Origin: PALSA-1440 sp050011195
GTDB lineage: Bacteria; Verrucomicrobiota; Verrucomicrobiia; Limisphaerales; UBA8199
Assembly: GCA_050011195.1 (NCBI GenBank)
Contig: JBEKJO010000003.1
Coordinates: forward strand, 30,603 to 94,602
Reading direction: 5' to 3'
Length of the DNA: 64,000 bases
Numbering within the stretch: position 1 is the stretch's first letter; every line of letters begins with the position of its first letter. Of this stretch, positions 18,095 to 27,308 are shown piece by piece. The position numbers and the translations under genes are program-made. Under the pieces are notes generated by a model. It was not told the DNA's origin. It saw only the letters and a program-made list of their open reading frames with translations, and did no database searches.

Positions 18095-19513
18095 ATGAAA
18101 CTGAATCCATCCCTGGTTTATGCCGGCTGTCTTTTGACCGGCACCCTATTGGCGGGGTCTCCGGTTACCGTGACGATCGGGTTGCAGGCTCCCGGGGTCG
18201 CCATCCCGGCCGATTTCATCGGGTTGAGCTTCGGCATGAAAACGCTTCTGCCCGACAAGGCAGGAGCACATTTTTTCAGCGCCACCAACGCGCCGCTCAT
18301 TACCCTCTTCCAGAATCTCGGCATCCGGCACCTGCGCATGGGCGGAACGACAGTGGAGTCGCCGCCCACCGTCGCAATCCCCGGCAACCCGGACATCGAC
18401 AACCTGTTTGCGTTCGCCCAGGCTGCCCAGGTAAAGAAGGTCATCTATTCATTGCGCCTGTTAGAAACCGACGCAGCGCAGCACTACGCCGAAACCGACG
18501 CCGCGATCGCCAAATACATTTGGACCCATTACCGGCCCTATCTGGACTGTTTCGCCCTCGGCAACGAGCCTGACCGGCGCGCCGTTTATGGTCAAGACCT
18601 GGCAATAACAAACTTTGCGACCTATCGCAGCAAATGGCGGCAATTCGCCACGGCGATTACCGACGCTGTGCCGGAAGCAACTTTCGCCGGGCCGGACGCC
18701 GGGAGCGGCAACGTCTATTGGACAACCCACTTTGCCAAAGCGGAAAAGAATTCGGGCATCCTCAGGGTGGTGACGGAGCATTTTTATGTTGGCGGAGCGG
18801 GCCGGGGTATGACGGCCCAGCAAGGAATCGAGGCCATGTTGTCGTCGGACTGGCTCACTGCCAACCAGAAACTCTATAATAAAATGGCGGCACCGGTCCT
18901 GGCGGACGGGTTGCCTTATCGCTTCACCGAAGCGAACGATCATTATAGCGGCGGAGTTCCGGGTGCGAGCGACACCTTTACCGGGGCGCTGTGGGCGCTG
19001 GATTTCCTGCATTGGTGGGCCGCGCATGACGCCAGCGGCGTTAATTTCCACAACACGCAGTGGGTGGTAAATGATGTTATCACCCCTGATGCGAACCGCC
19101 GGCTGATGGTCAACCCGAAGGGTTACGGCCTGAAGGCATTCGATCTTGGCGGTCACGGCAGCGTGGAACCCATTGCGATTGCCAACCCAGACGGGATCAA
19201 TTTGACCGCGTACGCCGTGCGCGGCGCAGGAGAGCATTTTGTGACCCTCATCAACAAGGGGCACGGTCCCGGCGCGCGTGAGGCGCAGGTAACGCTCGCG
19301 GCACCCGGAGCTGCGAAGCGCGCCGAGGTGATTTTCCTTACCGCTCCGGACGGAGATGCCGCGGCGAAAGCCGGCATGACGCTTGGCGGCGCAGCCATCA
19401 ACGCCGACAGCCCGTGGCGTGGCAAATGGAAGCCGTTGCCGGCAGGTCACGGCCAATACGCGGTCAAAGTGCCCGCCGTTTCCGCGGCCATTGTGAGGAT
19501 TCCGGCGCAATAG
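18095..19513 (+). CDS. Secreted GH79-like glycoside hydrolase (beta-glucuronidase type)
   Basis: The product has 472 residues with a signal peptide (LVYAGCLLTGTLLAGSPV). It has a clan GH-A TIM barrel: the acid/base Glu is in ALGNEPD (about residue 158) and the nucleophile Glu in RFTEAND (about 280). The N-terminal IPADFIGLSFGM and the C-terminal beta-sandwich (about 370-472, with VTLINKGHG and KVPAVSAAIVRIP) match GH79 relatives. GH79 contains beta-glucuronidases and heparanase-like enzymes, so a uronate-containing glycan is a reasonable substrate. It is 28 bp after the aldolase gene and 43 bp before a GH2 gene. Confidence 0.8.
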   Translation: MKLNPSLVYAGCLLTGTLLAGSPVTVTIGLQAPGVAIPADFIGLSFGMKTLLPDKAGAHFFSATNAPLITLFQNLGIRHLRMGGTTVESPPTVAIPGNPDIDNLFAFAQAAQVKKVIYSLRLLETDAAQHYAETDAAIAKYIWTHYRPYLDCFALGNEPDRRAVYGQDLAITNFATYRSKWRQFATAITDAVPEATFAGPDAGSGNVYWTTHFAKAEKNSGILRVVTEHFYVGGAGRGMTAQQGIEAMLSSDWLTANQKLYNKMAAPVLADGLPYRFTEANDHYSGGVPGASDTFTGALWALDFLHWWAAHDASGVNFHNTQWVVNDVITPDANRRLMVNPKGYGLKAFDLGGHGSVEPIAIANPDGINLTAYAVRGAGEHFVTLINKGHGPGAREAQVTLAAPGAAKRAEVIFLTAPDGDAAAKAGMTLGGAAINADSPWRGKWKPLPAGHGQYAVKVPAVSAAIVRIPAQ

Positions 19514-19556
19514 GATTCAGGACATTCCCTCACCTCGTTCGCACGGCAAAAACAGC

Positions 19557-22439
19557 ATGAACAAGCCCCTCCCAATAATTCCACTCCGACTCTTGCGAAT
19601 TCTTCTGCTTTCAGCGGTTCTCTCGCCGTTGGCGACCCCGCCTGCCGACGCCGCGCTGCTCCCCGCTGAACCGGAGCACGTGCTCTCCCTCAACGGCACC
19701 TGGCGTTTCAAGCTGGAACAGCCCGGTAATGTCAAGTCGCCCCCCGACAGGCTGAACGTTCTGCCGCCCATCACCACGCCGGCCACCTTCGAGTTGTTCC
19801 ATACCCCCGACTACAAGGAAGGGGCCGGTTGGCACGACATAACCGTCCCGGGCAATTGGGAAATTCCCGGTTACTCCCCCGCCACCTACAACCAACCGGA
19901 CAACGCTTCCGCGTTCTACCGCCGTTGGTTTAAGGTGCCCGCCGCCTGGCAGGGCCGCCGGATCCTTGTCAGCTTCGACGGGGTGCAGAATGGCGCTGAA
20001 GTGTTTTGCAACGGCCAACCCGTCAACGTCACCGAGTCCTCTTGGGGCAAGACCAATTATCACGAAGGCGGCTGGCTCCCCTTCCAAGCCGACCTCACCG
20101 GCCAAGTCAAATTCGGCACCAGGAACCTGCTGGCCGTGCGCGTAACCAAAAACACCAAGTCGGCCGACCTGGACTCCGGCGATTACTTCTTCCTGGGCGG
20201 CCTCCACCGCGCCGTTACCCTTTTCTCGGTTCCCGAGATACCCCTCGACGAGTTGACCATTCAGACTCTGCTACTGCCCGATGGGAGCGCGCAGGTGAAG
20301 GTCGCTGTCAACGTCGCAGGTGCCTCCCCTGCATCCGCTCTGATTTCAACACGGCTGGGAGACTCCCCGGCGCTGGAGGCGCCAGTGACGCCTGCAGGCC
20401 GCGCTGAACTCTCCCATCAGGTGGCCCATCCCCGGCTCTGGTCGGCCGAGCATCCCAACCTTTACCCCCTGGTGGTCCGACTCAAAGATCAGGCGGGCCA
20501 CTTGATTGAGACCGTCACCCGCCGCGTCGGCATCCGTGAAATTTCCATCCAGGACGGAATCTTCTGCGTCAACCACGTTCCGGTCAAACTCACCGGGATT
20601 TGCCGCCACGACGTGTATCCCCCTCTGGGCACCGCGGTCAACGAAGAGCTTTGGCGCAAGGACATCACCCTGGCCAAAGCCGCGAACGTCAACGCGATAC
20701 GCACGTCTCACTATCCCTATGGCCCCGGTTTCTATGACCTGTGCGATGAGCTTGGCATCTATGTCATGGATGAAATCCCCTACTGCTGGAGCCCGAACAA
20801 CGACCCGACGCTGACGCCGGCCTACGAGCAGCGCGCCCGCGAGACCATCCGCCGCGACAAAAACCACGCCTGCATCCTGCTCTGGGCCATCGGCAACGAA
20901 GGCCAAGCCGGGACTAACTTCCAGGTCGTCGCTGACTTGGTGAAGAAGCTGGATGACACGCGCCCGCGCATCGTCTCTTGCTTTCCCTACGACAAGTACC
21001 ACACCGAGCTCTCGGATTCCCACTACACCATTCCCTCGGCGATGGCCAAGGCGGCCGAGAAGGCGTGCCGGGCGAAGCATCCCCATATTTATCTCGAATG
21101 CCCTAATGTCTGGGACATCCGGCTCTCGGCCAATGACGGGGCCGACGCCGCTTGCTGGGACATCTGGGAAGAAGTCCTCCGCCGCACATGGGACGTGGTC
21201 TGGGCCAATGACTCCATTCCCGGCGCGTTCTTCTGGGAATGGCAAGACCGCGCGGTGGCCGACCAGTGCCCGGTAAAACTCTGTCAGTTTGACTCCGCCA
21301 CCGGGATTAGCTACCTCAAGATCAAGGGCGTGGTGGATGGTTTCCGCCATCCCCGCCCGCAGTATTACCATGTCAAAATGATCTATTCGCCCGTCAAGCT
21401 CGGCAACAAACCCGAGACCTTCGAGCCCGGCTCGCTCTCCTTCATGGTGACTAACCACTACTCCTTCACCGACCTCTCCGAGTTGGTTCTCCACTGGACG
21501 CTGCTCAAGAAGGATAAGAGCGTCGCGACCGGCACAGCCCACCCTTCACTTGCTCCTCGCACCGCCGGCCCGGTTCGTCTGGACCTGGACGCCGAGACGC
21601 TGGCCAAGACGGACGCCATCCGGCTGGATTTTGTCCACCCCGACGGGCGCAATATCGTCAGCCATCAGTTCGCTTTAACCGAACACCCAGCCGTCTCCGG
21701 CATTGCCGCCGCCCTTCCCGCCACCTTGCCCTTCCCTCGCTTCAATCTGGTCGCCAACCGCACCGAGAACGACCGAGACAAATGGCGCCGCATCACTCGT
21801 TTCCACGGCAGTCTATCGAATATCAAGACGGAGCCCGCCTCCTCGCGGGACCTCTATTCGCGCCCCCTGACGGAGATCCGGTCCGTCGAGGCCGATGTCG
21901 TTCTGGACGGCAAGCCAACCGAGGTGCTGGCCCATCTCCGGGCGACCTGCCAAAACAATCAGTTTACCTACCACATCGACTGGACGGGCAATAAATCGGA
22001 CATCCAGGAACTCGGTTGGATTCTTACCATGTCCCACCCATTCGACCATTTCTCCTGGAAGCGCCAAGCTGTCTGGTCCGTCTATCCGGGCGACCATATC
22101 GGCCGACCGCAAGGCACCGCTTTGCCGGACTCGGCTAGCGTTCACATCCTCAATTGGTCCCGCCCCGATGCCTTCGATTTCAACTCCACCAAGTACAACT
22201 GTGAATGGGCGTCTCTCACGGATGCACAGCGCCGGGGGCTGCGAGTTGAGTTCGCTCCCGGGCAGCGGCATCAGTGTCGCGGGGGATTCTCCGACAACGG
22301 CGCTTACACCTTGATCGTCAATAAGCAAACCAGTCCGCCCCAGGACATCAGTTCGGGCGTTGTTCCGGATCTTTACCTGACCCTTTCCAGCGGCAACCAA
22401 GTCGATGGTGCCTTCTGGCTCGGCTCCCCTGCGCCGTAG
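19557..22439 (+). CDS. Secreted GH2 family glycoside hydrolase
   Basis: This 960-residue protein carries a signal peptide (ILLLSAVLSPLATPPADAALL). Domain order is a sugar-binding jelly roll (about 40-230), an Ig-like domain (about 235-335) and a TIM barrel from IREISIQDGIFCVN (about 320-620). The acid/base Glu is in WAIGNEGQ (about 447) and the nucleophile is probably the Glu of YLECPNVWD (about 514). A C-terminal beta-rich region of about 300 residues has no obvious name. It is longer than LacZ-type minimal enzymes. It ends the sugar cluster and probably removes a beta-linked hexose or uronate from the glycan also attacked by the GH79-like enzyme. Confidence 0.88.
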   Translation: MNKPLPIIPLRLLRILLLSAVLSPLATPPADAALLPAEPEHVLSLNGTWRFKLEQPGNVKSPPDRLNVLPPITTPATFELFHTPDYKEGAGWHDITVPGNWEIPGYSPATYNQPDNASAFYRRWFKVPAAWQGRRILVSFDGVQNGAEVFCNGQPVNVTESSWGKTNYHEGGWLPFQADLTGQVKFGTRNLLAVRVTKNTKSADLDSGDYFFLGGLHRAVTLFSVPEIPLDELTIQTLLLPDGSAQVKVAVNVAGASPASALISTRLGDSPALEAPVTPAGRAELSHQVAHPRLWSAEHPNLYPLVVRLKDQAGHLIETVTRRVGIREISIQDGIFCVNHVPVKLTGICRHDVYPPLGTAVNEELWRKDITLAKAANVNAIRTSHYPYGPGFYDLCDELGIYVMDEIPYCWSPNNDPTLTPAYEQRARETIRRDKNHACILLWAIGNEGQAGTNFQVVADLVKKLDDTRPRIVSCFPYDKYHTELSDSHYTIPSAMAKAAEKACRAKHPHIYLECPNVWDIRLSANDGADAACWDIWEEVLRRTWDVVWANDSIPGAFFWEWQDRAVADQCPVKLCQFDSATGISYLKIKGVVDGFRHPRPQYYHVKMIYSPVKLGNKPETFEPGSLSFMVTNHYSFTDLSELVLHWTLLKKDKSVATGTAHPSLAPRTAGPVRLDLDAETLAKTDAIRLDFVHPDGRNIVSHQFALTEHPAVSGIAAALPATLPFPRFNLVANRTENDRDKWRRITRFHGSLSNIKTEPASSRDLYSRPLTEIRSVEADVVLDGKPTEVLAHLRATCQNNQFTYHIDWTGNKSDIQELGWILTMSHPFDHFSWKRQAVWSVYPGDHIGRPQGTALPDSASVHILNWSRPDAFDFNSTKYNCEWASLTDAQRRGLRVEFAPGQRHQCRGGFSDNGAYTLIVNKQTSPPQDISSGVVPDLYLTLSSGNQVDGAFWLGSPAP

Positions 22440-22496
22440 TGCTGGAACTGACCGCCACGTTTTTGGTAGCGGTGACTTGGCGGGATAGTGTGGAGC

Positions 22497-23732
22497 TCAC
22501 AATGATACCAAGGACCAGTACACAGGGTGACGAGTGACGGGTGACAGGTGACAGGCCACTACTTCACAGGGGGCAGTTTGTGCCTCCTCCTGCTGCAAGG
22601 TGACTCCACATGGCGACGCCCGCAGGAAGGGAAGTCCCGCCTTGTAGCGTTTCAACTCGTTGTTGAGGCGCGCCGCCAAATCCGGTTGCCCCGCCGCCTG
22701 TGCCAGTTCAATGGCCTTTTGGGCGGTGCTCACGGCGTCGCCAAATCGCCCGGCCTCGGCGAAGGCGGCGGCGAGGGTGTGGAGAAAGATGGGGTTTTTT
22801 CCGCCGGCCCGTTCATTAGCCTGCCGGGCCAGTTGCACCGCTTCGTCACCGTTGCGCAGCGATGCCTGCGGGCAAGTGGCCAGGCCCCAAGCCAGAGAAT
22901 ATTGGACATTGGGATCGCCTGGTTCCAGTTGGAAAGCTTTTCGGAACTGGGTGATCGCTTCGCCCACGCTTCCCTTTTGCATAAAAGCGTTGCCGAGGTT
23001 GAGGTGGGCATCCGCGTAGTCAGGGCTGATTTGCAGCGCGTTTTGGCAATGCCTGATCGCTTCGTCCACTCTGCCCTTTTGGAAAAGAGCGATGCCGAGG
23101 TTGCCCTGGACATCCGCGTCGCCGGGTTCGATTTGCAGGGCGCTCTGGTAATGGGTGATCGCCTCATCCACGCTGCCCTTTCGGAGAAGAATGTTGCCGA
23201 GGCTGCCGTGAGCCGGCGCGTAGCCAGGATTGATTTGCAGTGCCTGTTGGAAACAGGCGACCGCTTCGTTCACTCTGCTCTCTTTGGAAAGAGCGAGACC
23301 CAGGCTGTTGTTGGCTACGTCGTTGTCTGTGGTGCAGGCCAGCGCGTGGGTCCACAACGTTTCGCTGTCTTTCCAATACGCCGTCTGCCGCCAGGCGCAG
23401 ACCATCAAGGCGGCGAGCACGACGAACATGAGGCCCCAAAAAACCCCGCGGCCCACCCGGCGCTTTGCGCCCCACCCGGCCACCAGCCATGTCACCGCCA
23501 CATAAATCCCGATCTGCGGCAGGTAGGTGTACCGATCCGCATGGGCCTGTCCCCCGACTTGGATGATTCCCAGCACCGGCAGCAGCATCACCAAATACCA
23601 GAGCCATCCGATTAATATCCAGGGTTGCTGGCGCCGCCGCTCCCATGCCACCGCGGAAAGGCCGGCCAGCATCATCCCGGCCAGCATCACTTCCCATGCC
23701 GGCAGGCCGTTGAGCGGATACGGATAAAAGGC
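22497..23732 (-). pseudogene. Truncated TPR membrane protein (C-terminal part only)
   Basis: This frame encodes the C-terminal half of a protein like the intact one at 61648-63711: membrane segments beginning FYPYPLNGLPAWEVMLAG, the conserved IGWLWYLVMLLPVLGIIQVG and HADRYTYLPQIG, then about six TPRs. The first 330 or so residues found in the intact relative are missing. At about 23729-23735 the sequence changes abruptly to a beta-strand-repeat gene in another frame. Without its N-terminal membrane domain it is probably a remnant. Its last codons lie in a GTGACAG-type heptamer array. Confidence 0.75.
22527..22554. repeat. Heptamer tandem array (GTGACAG-type, 4 units)
   Basis: The four units GTGACGA, GTGACGG, GTGACAG, GTGACAG run without a gap. 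They form part of the 3' end of the truncated TPR frame. Confidence 0.75.
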
Positions 23733-23733
23733 C

Positions 23734-24231
23734 GCCGCTATTGACCGTGATGGGGGCGGTGCTGCCGCTGTAAATCTGGCCGCCATAGCCTTTCAACTGA
23801 AGCTCGCAGCCGCTGTTCACGGTGGTGGCGAAGCCTATCGCCTGACTGTTCTTATTCAGAATCACCGTCCCGCCAGTGATGTTCAACCCGAAATAGGAGC
23901 TGGCCGCGGTGCCGGCCTGGCCCAGAACCAGCGTGCCGGTGCCGGTTTTGGTGAGAATCGTTCCGGGACTGGTTCCCGTGAACACACCGTTCACGGTCAG
24001 GGTGGCGCTGCCGGCCACGTTAAGGGTCGAGTTGTTGCCGGCGGCGACGGTAATTGCGCGCGCAGTGGTGTCGCCCGTGCCGGTGTAGGCGAGCGTGCCG
24101 CCGTTCAAGATCACGGGGCCGTAGCCAATGACGCTGGTGCCCGGGGAGTCGGCCATATTACTCACGGCCAGCGTGCCGTTGGTGATCGTCGTGCTGTTGG
24201 TATAGGTATTGGCCCCTGTCCCTGGCGAGTT
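23734..24231 (-). pseudogene. Fragment of an autotransporter-associated beta-strand repeat protein
   Basis: About 166 residues on the minus strand read as two to three passenger-associated beta-strand repeats (TNGTLAV, NGGTLAYTGTG, TLTVNGVFTGTSPGTILTKTGTGTLVLGQAG, LNITGGTVILNK). It starts abruptly at NSPGTGANTY near 24231 without a signal peptide and stops in mid-repeat at NSGG near 23734, where the truncated TPR frame begins. Both ends look like breakpoints. The repeats resemble those of the GH16 protein immediately downstream on the other strand. Confidence 0.75.
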
Positions 24232-24391
24232 GATAATGCAAGCTGCAAAGCCGGGAATTCGTCGTGCCCGGGAACGACTTGCCGGAGAACGGTTTGAGAT
24301 TTCTGTCAGAGGGTCATCCCTGAAGGAGCGACCGGCACCTGCCGCGGTTTCTTGCATTCCATTCGCGCACGCTTCATAATGAGATGAACAA

Positions 24392-26794
24392 ATGCACCGC
24401 CTCGTGCCATTGAAACGTGCTCGACCAACGCTCGTTTTGGCCCTGCTCTTTTCGTCAGCTTGCAGCCCTGTTCTGTTCGCCGCGGCGCCGTCGGGCTATT
24501 ATCTGGTTTGGAATGACGAATTCAACGGCTCTTCGCTCGACACCACCAAGTGGGCCTACCGCCTGCCAGGGCCGTATCGCGATGCCTACAACACGCCCAG
24601 CGCCGTCTCATTCAACGGGAGCAATCTCGTCATTACCACCTACACCTCCGGCGGCACCAATTTCTCGGCGATGCTCTACGCTCACAAGAAATTCGAGTCC
24701 AAGTACGGCTATTGGGAATCCAGCATCAAATGGGCCGACAGCAATGGCGAGTGGTCTGCCTTTTGGATGCTCCCGCCTTCCGAGAGCTATTCCCCCGGCA
24801 GCATCGCCGATCTCTCCGAGCCGCAGGTGGCCGGCTCGGAAATCGACACCTGCGAACACCGCTATGTGGACAGTTCCAATGTCAACAACATCGCGAATTA
24901 CATCGAGATCAACCTTCACTGGTATGCCGGTTCCACCACCCAAGTCAGCGACCCCGGCAGCGGCGACGTCCCGACCAGCGGCGGTCTGGCCACCGGATTC
25001 CACACCTACGGTTTCTTGTGGACGTCCAATGCCTATTCATTCCTGGTGGACGGCTCGCAAGTCTATACCGCCCCTTCATCGCCGGTTTCGCACAGCGCCG
25101 AATATCCTTTGCTCACCAGCGCCGTGGACGATACTTCGACCACCTGGGCGGGTTATATTCCCACGGGCGGTTATGGCAGCCTGGCCACCAGCGCCACCAA
25201 AATGACCGTGGATTACGTCCGCTACTACGCCCCTACCAATGTCCTGTTCTGGACCGGCGCCAGCACAGCCTTTTGGAATAATTCCGCCAGTTGGCTCTCC
25301 AATATGTCTCCCGCTTCAAATAGCGATCTGACCTTTTCCTATCTCAGCGGCAGCGTTTTGAGCACGACTCCCGGCCAGAACTATAGTATTGACGGGCTGA
25401 TCATTCTCACCACCAGCGGCAGCGTCTCCATCAACGGCGTCAACACGCTCACCCTCGGCCCGGGCGGCATCGACATGGTCGCCGCCAACAATGCCGCGAC
25501 GATTGACGTGCCCATCATTGTCGCCGCGCCGCAAACCTGGGGCGTGGGCCTCAACAGTTCCAGCAGCGCCGCCAATACGTTGACCCTCAATGGCAGCCTT
25601 TCCGGCACAAACGCGCTCACCAAAAGCTGCTACGGCACACTGATTTTGAACGGCGCCAATACATTTTCCGGCCCATTGAACGTGGACACCGGCAGCAGCT
25701 CCAACAACGACGGCGCCTTGGAAATCACCTCTTCTGCCGCCCTCGCCGACGTCGCCTCGCCGATTTCGATTCGCAACACCGGCACCGGCTCCTCGACTTT
25801 CCAACTCGATCCTTCGTCGGGCGGCATCCTTGTCCCGCAAACGATCAGTCTGGCCGGGCGCAGCACCAACAGCATTGCCATCGAGAACGTCACCGGCAGC
25901 AACACATTGGCCGGCGGGATCACCCTTGCCGCCGGCGGCTCGTATTATCTGCTCCAGTCGGATGCCGGCACGCTTACTCTGGGCGGAACCATTTCCGCCG
26001 GCAGCACGGCCACCGGCGCGCGCACGATCACCTTTCAAGGCGGCGGCAATTTTGCCATCTCCGGCTCAATCCAAAACGGCAGCGCCTCGGCGATGAGCGT
26101 CATTAAAACCAACTCCGGGGCGTTAACCTTTTCGGGCACGAACACTTATACTGGCGCGACCACCAACCTGCTCGGCAACTTGTTCGTCAACGGCTCGCTT
26201 GCCGGTCCCCTGATCGTCAGCGGCGGCACCCTGGGCGGCGCGGGCGCGATTGGCGGCGCGACGACGATTCAATCGGGCGCCGAGCTTTCGCCGGGCGCTT
26301 CCGGCGCGATGGGCGCGTTGACTTTCGGCAATTCGCTGACGCTCGCCCCGGGCAGCACGACTTGGATGGAAATCAACGCGGCATTGCAAACGAACGACCA
26401 ATTGCAGGCAGCGGGCGCGTTGACTTGCGGTGGAACCCTCGTCGTGACCAACCTGGCCGGCACGCTCGCCCCGGGCGACAGCTTCAAACTATTCAACGCC
26501 GGGAGTTACGCCGGAAATTTTGCCGCGGTGGTTCTTCCGCCGTTGAATGCCGGGCTGGCCTGGAACACCAACGGCCTCACCGGCGGGGTTTTGTCCATCA
26601 TCTCGGTCGCGCCGCCAGAGACCATCGACATCACGGGCCTGGGCGGCGATCAATTACAATTGAACTGGAGTTATGGGATGCTGCAAAGTGCCACGAACAT
26701 CGCGGGACCTTACCAAGACATAACCAATGCAAGTTCACCTTGCACAATACCGACGACCAACGCCCGGCAATTCTACCGCGTCAGGGAAAATTAA
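24392..26794 (+). CDS. Secreted GH16 hydrolase with beta-strand repeats
   Basis: This 800-residue protein has a signal peptide (LVLALLFSSACSPVLFAAAP). A GH16 jelly-roll domain occupies about residues 32-285. The catalytic ExDxxE signature is present as EIDTCE (about 150-155), preceded by KYGYWESSIKW and AFWMLPP. A long passenger-like region follows (about 290-720) with autotransporter-associated beta-strand repeats such as SGALTFSGTNTYTGATT and SGGTLGGAG. The end is LNWSYGMLQSATNIAGPYQDITNASSP, a short beta domain ending FYRVREN often seen at Verrucomicrobia secreted protein C-termini. GH16 enzymes cut beta-1,3/1,4-glucans, agar, carrageenan or porphyran; the exact substrate is not decided here. 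Confidence 0.87.
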   Translation: MHRLVPLKRARPTLVLALLFSSACSPVLFAAAPSGYYLVWNDEFNGSSLDTTKWAYRLPGPYRDAYNTPSAVSFNGSNLVITTYTSGGTNFSAMLYAHKKFESKYGYWESSIKWADSNGEWSAFWMLPPSESYSPGSIADLSEPQVAGSEIDTCEHRYVDSSNVNNIANYIEINLHWYAGSTTQVSDPGSGDVPTSGGLATGFHTYGFLWTSNAYSFLVDGSQVYTAPSSPVSHSAEYPLLTSAVDDTSTTWAGYIPTGGYGSLATSATKMTVDYVRYYAPTNVLFWTGASTAFWNNSASWLSNMSPASNSDLTFSYLSGSVLSTTPGQNYSIDGLIILTTSGSVSINGVNTLTLGPGGIDMVAANNAATIDVPIIVAAPQTWGVGLNSSSSAANTLTLNGSLSGTNALTKSCYGTLILNGANTFSGPLNVDTGSSSNNDGALEITSSAALADVASPISIRNTGTGSSTFQLDPSSGGILVPQTISLAGRSTNSIAIENVTGSNTLAGGITLAAGGSYYLLQSDAGTLTLGGTISAGSTATGARTITFQGGGNFAISGSIQNGSASAMSVIKTNSGALTFSGTNTYTGATTNLLGNLFVNGSLAGPLIVSGGTLGGAGAIGGATTIQSGAELSPGASGAMGALTFGNSLTLAPGSTTWMEINAALQTNDQLQAAGALTCGGTLVVTNLAGTLAPGDSFKLFNAGSYAGNFAAVVLPPLNAGLAWNTNGLTGGVLSIISVAPPETIDITGLGGDQLQLNWSYGMLQSATNIAGPYQDITNASSPCTIPTTNARQFYRVREN

Positions 26795-26877
26795 ACCAAG
26801 GCAATTGGGAGCGGTCGGCCTGGATCGCCGAAATTGCTGATGCGTATAGTTCTTGGACAGCCGCTGTTAACGATTCG

Positions 26878-27127
26878 AAAGGGCCAAGTCATGAACGAAG
26901 TCCTCCGGCGCGGCCGGGGAAAGGACTACCCGGCGTTTGGCATAGCGGAGGACGACGGTGTGGCGCGGGTCGGTGACATAGGCCCGGTAGCTGCCCAGGC
27001 GTTTGTTGTAGTAGAACCCCGAGGAGGAGAGGGAGAACCTGCCGCCGCAAATAGTACAACCACGAAGGGCAAGTGGTATAACTTTCTTTCCTAAGCCAGC
27101 CAGCCAGCCAGCCCGGTTAAGCCACAT
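26878..27127 (-). pseudogene. Partial copy of the 28990-29511 membrane protein gene
   Basis: The frame contains SGFYYNKRLGSYRAYVTDP and the closing VLSPAAPEDFVHDLAL, almost the same as the last 55 residues of the intact gene at 28990-29511. The similarity stops upstream at about 27040, after which the sequence differs and lacks the membrane helices. It is a truncated duplicate in the same orientation, placed on the far side of the alpha/beta hydrolase gene. Confidence 0.8.
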
Positions 27128-27308
27128 ACCGACTGACGCAGTCTAATTGGTAGGTGGATTCAGGGGAGGCAGCCGAAGAAGCACAAATAGAGCAATCCGA
27201 GAACAAGCGCGGGCGTGCGCATTGTTTTCATAGGGGGTGAAGTCGTCAACGTTGGAGTTAAGCCGCGCGGGGCCGGGGACTGAGGATAACCCGCGACTTC
27301 CCGGACAA

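Noticed and set aside
23164..24357. One 397-codon minus-strand gene
   Set aside because: Only the part from about 24231 to 23734 looks like protein; before it is promoter-like DNA of the GH16 gene and after it the frame runs out of phase through the TPR remnant. It is better described as a fragment.
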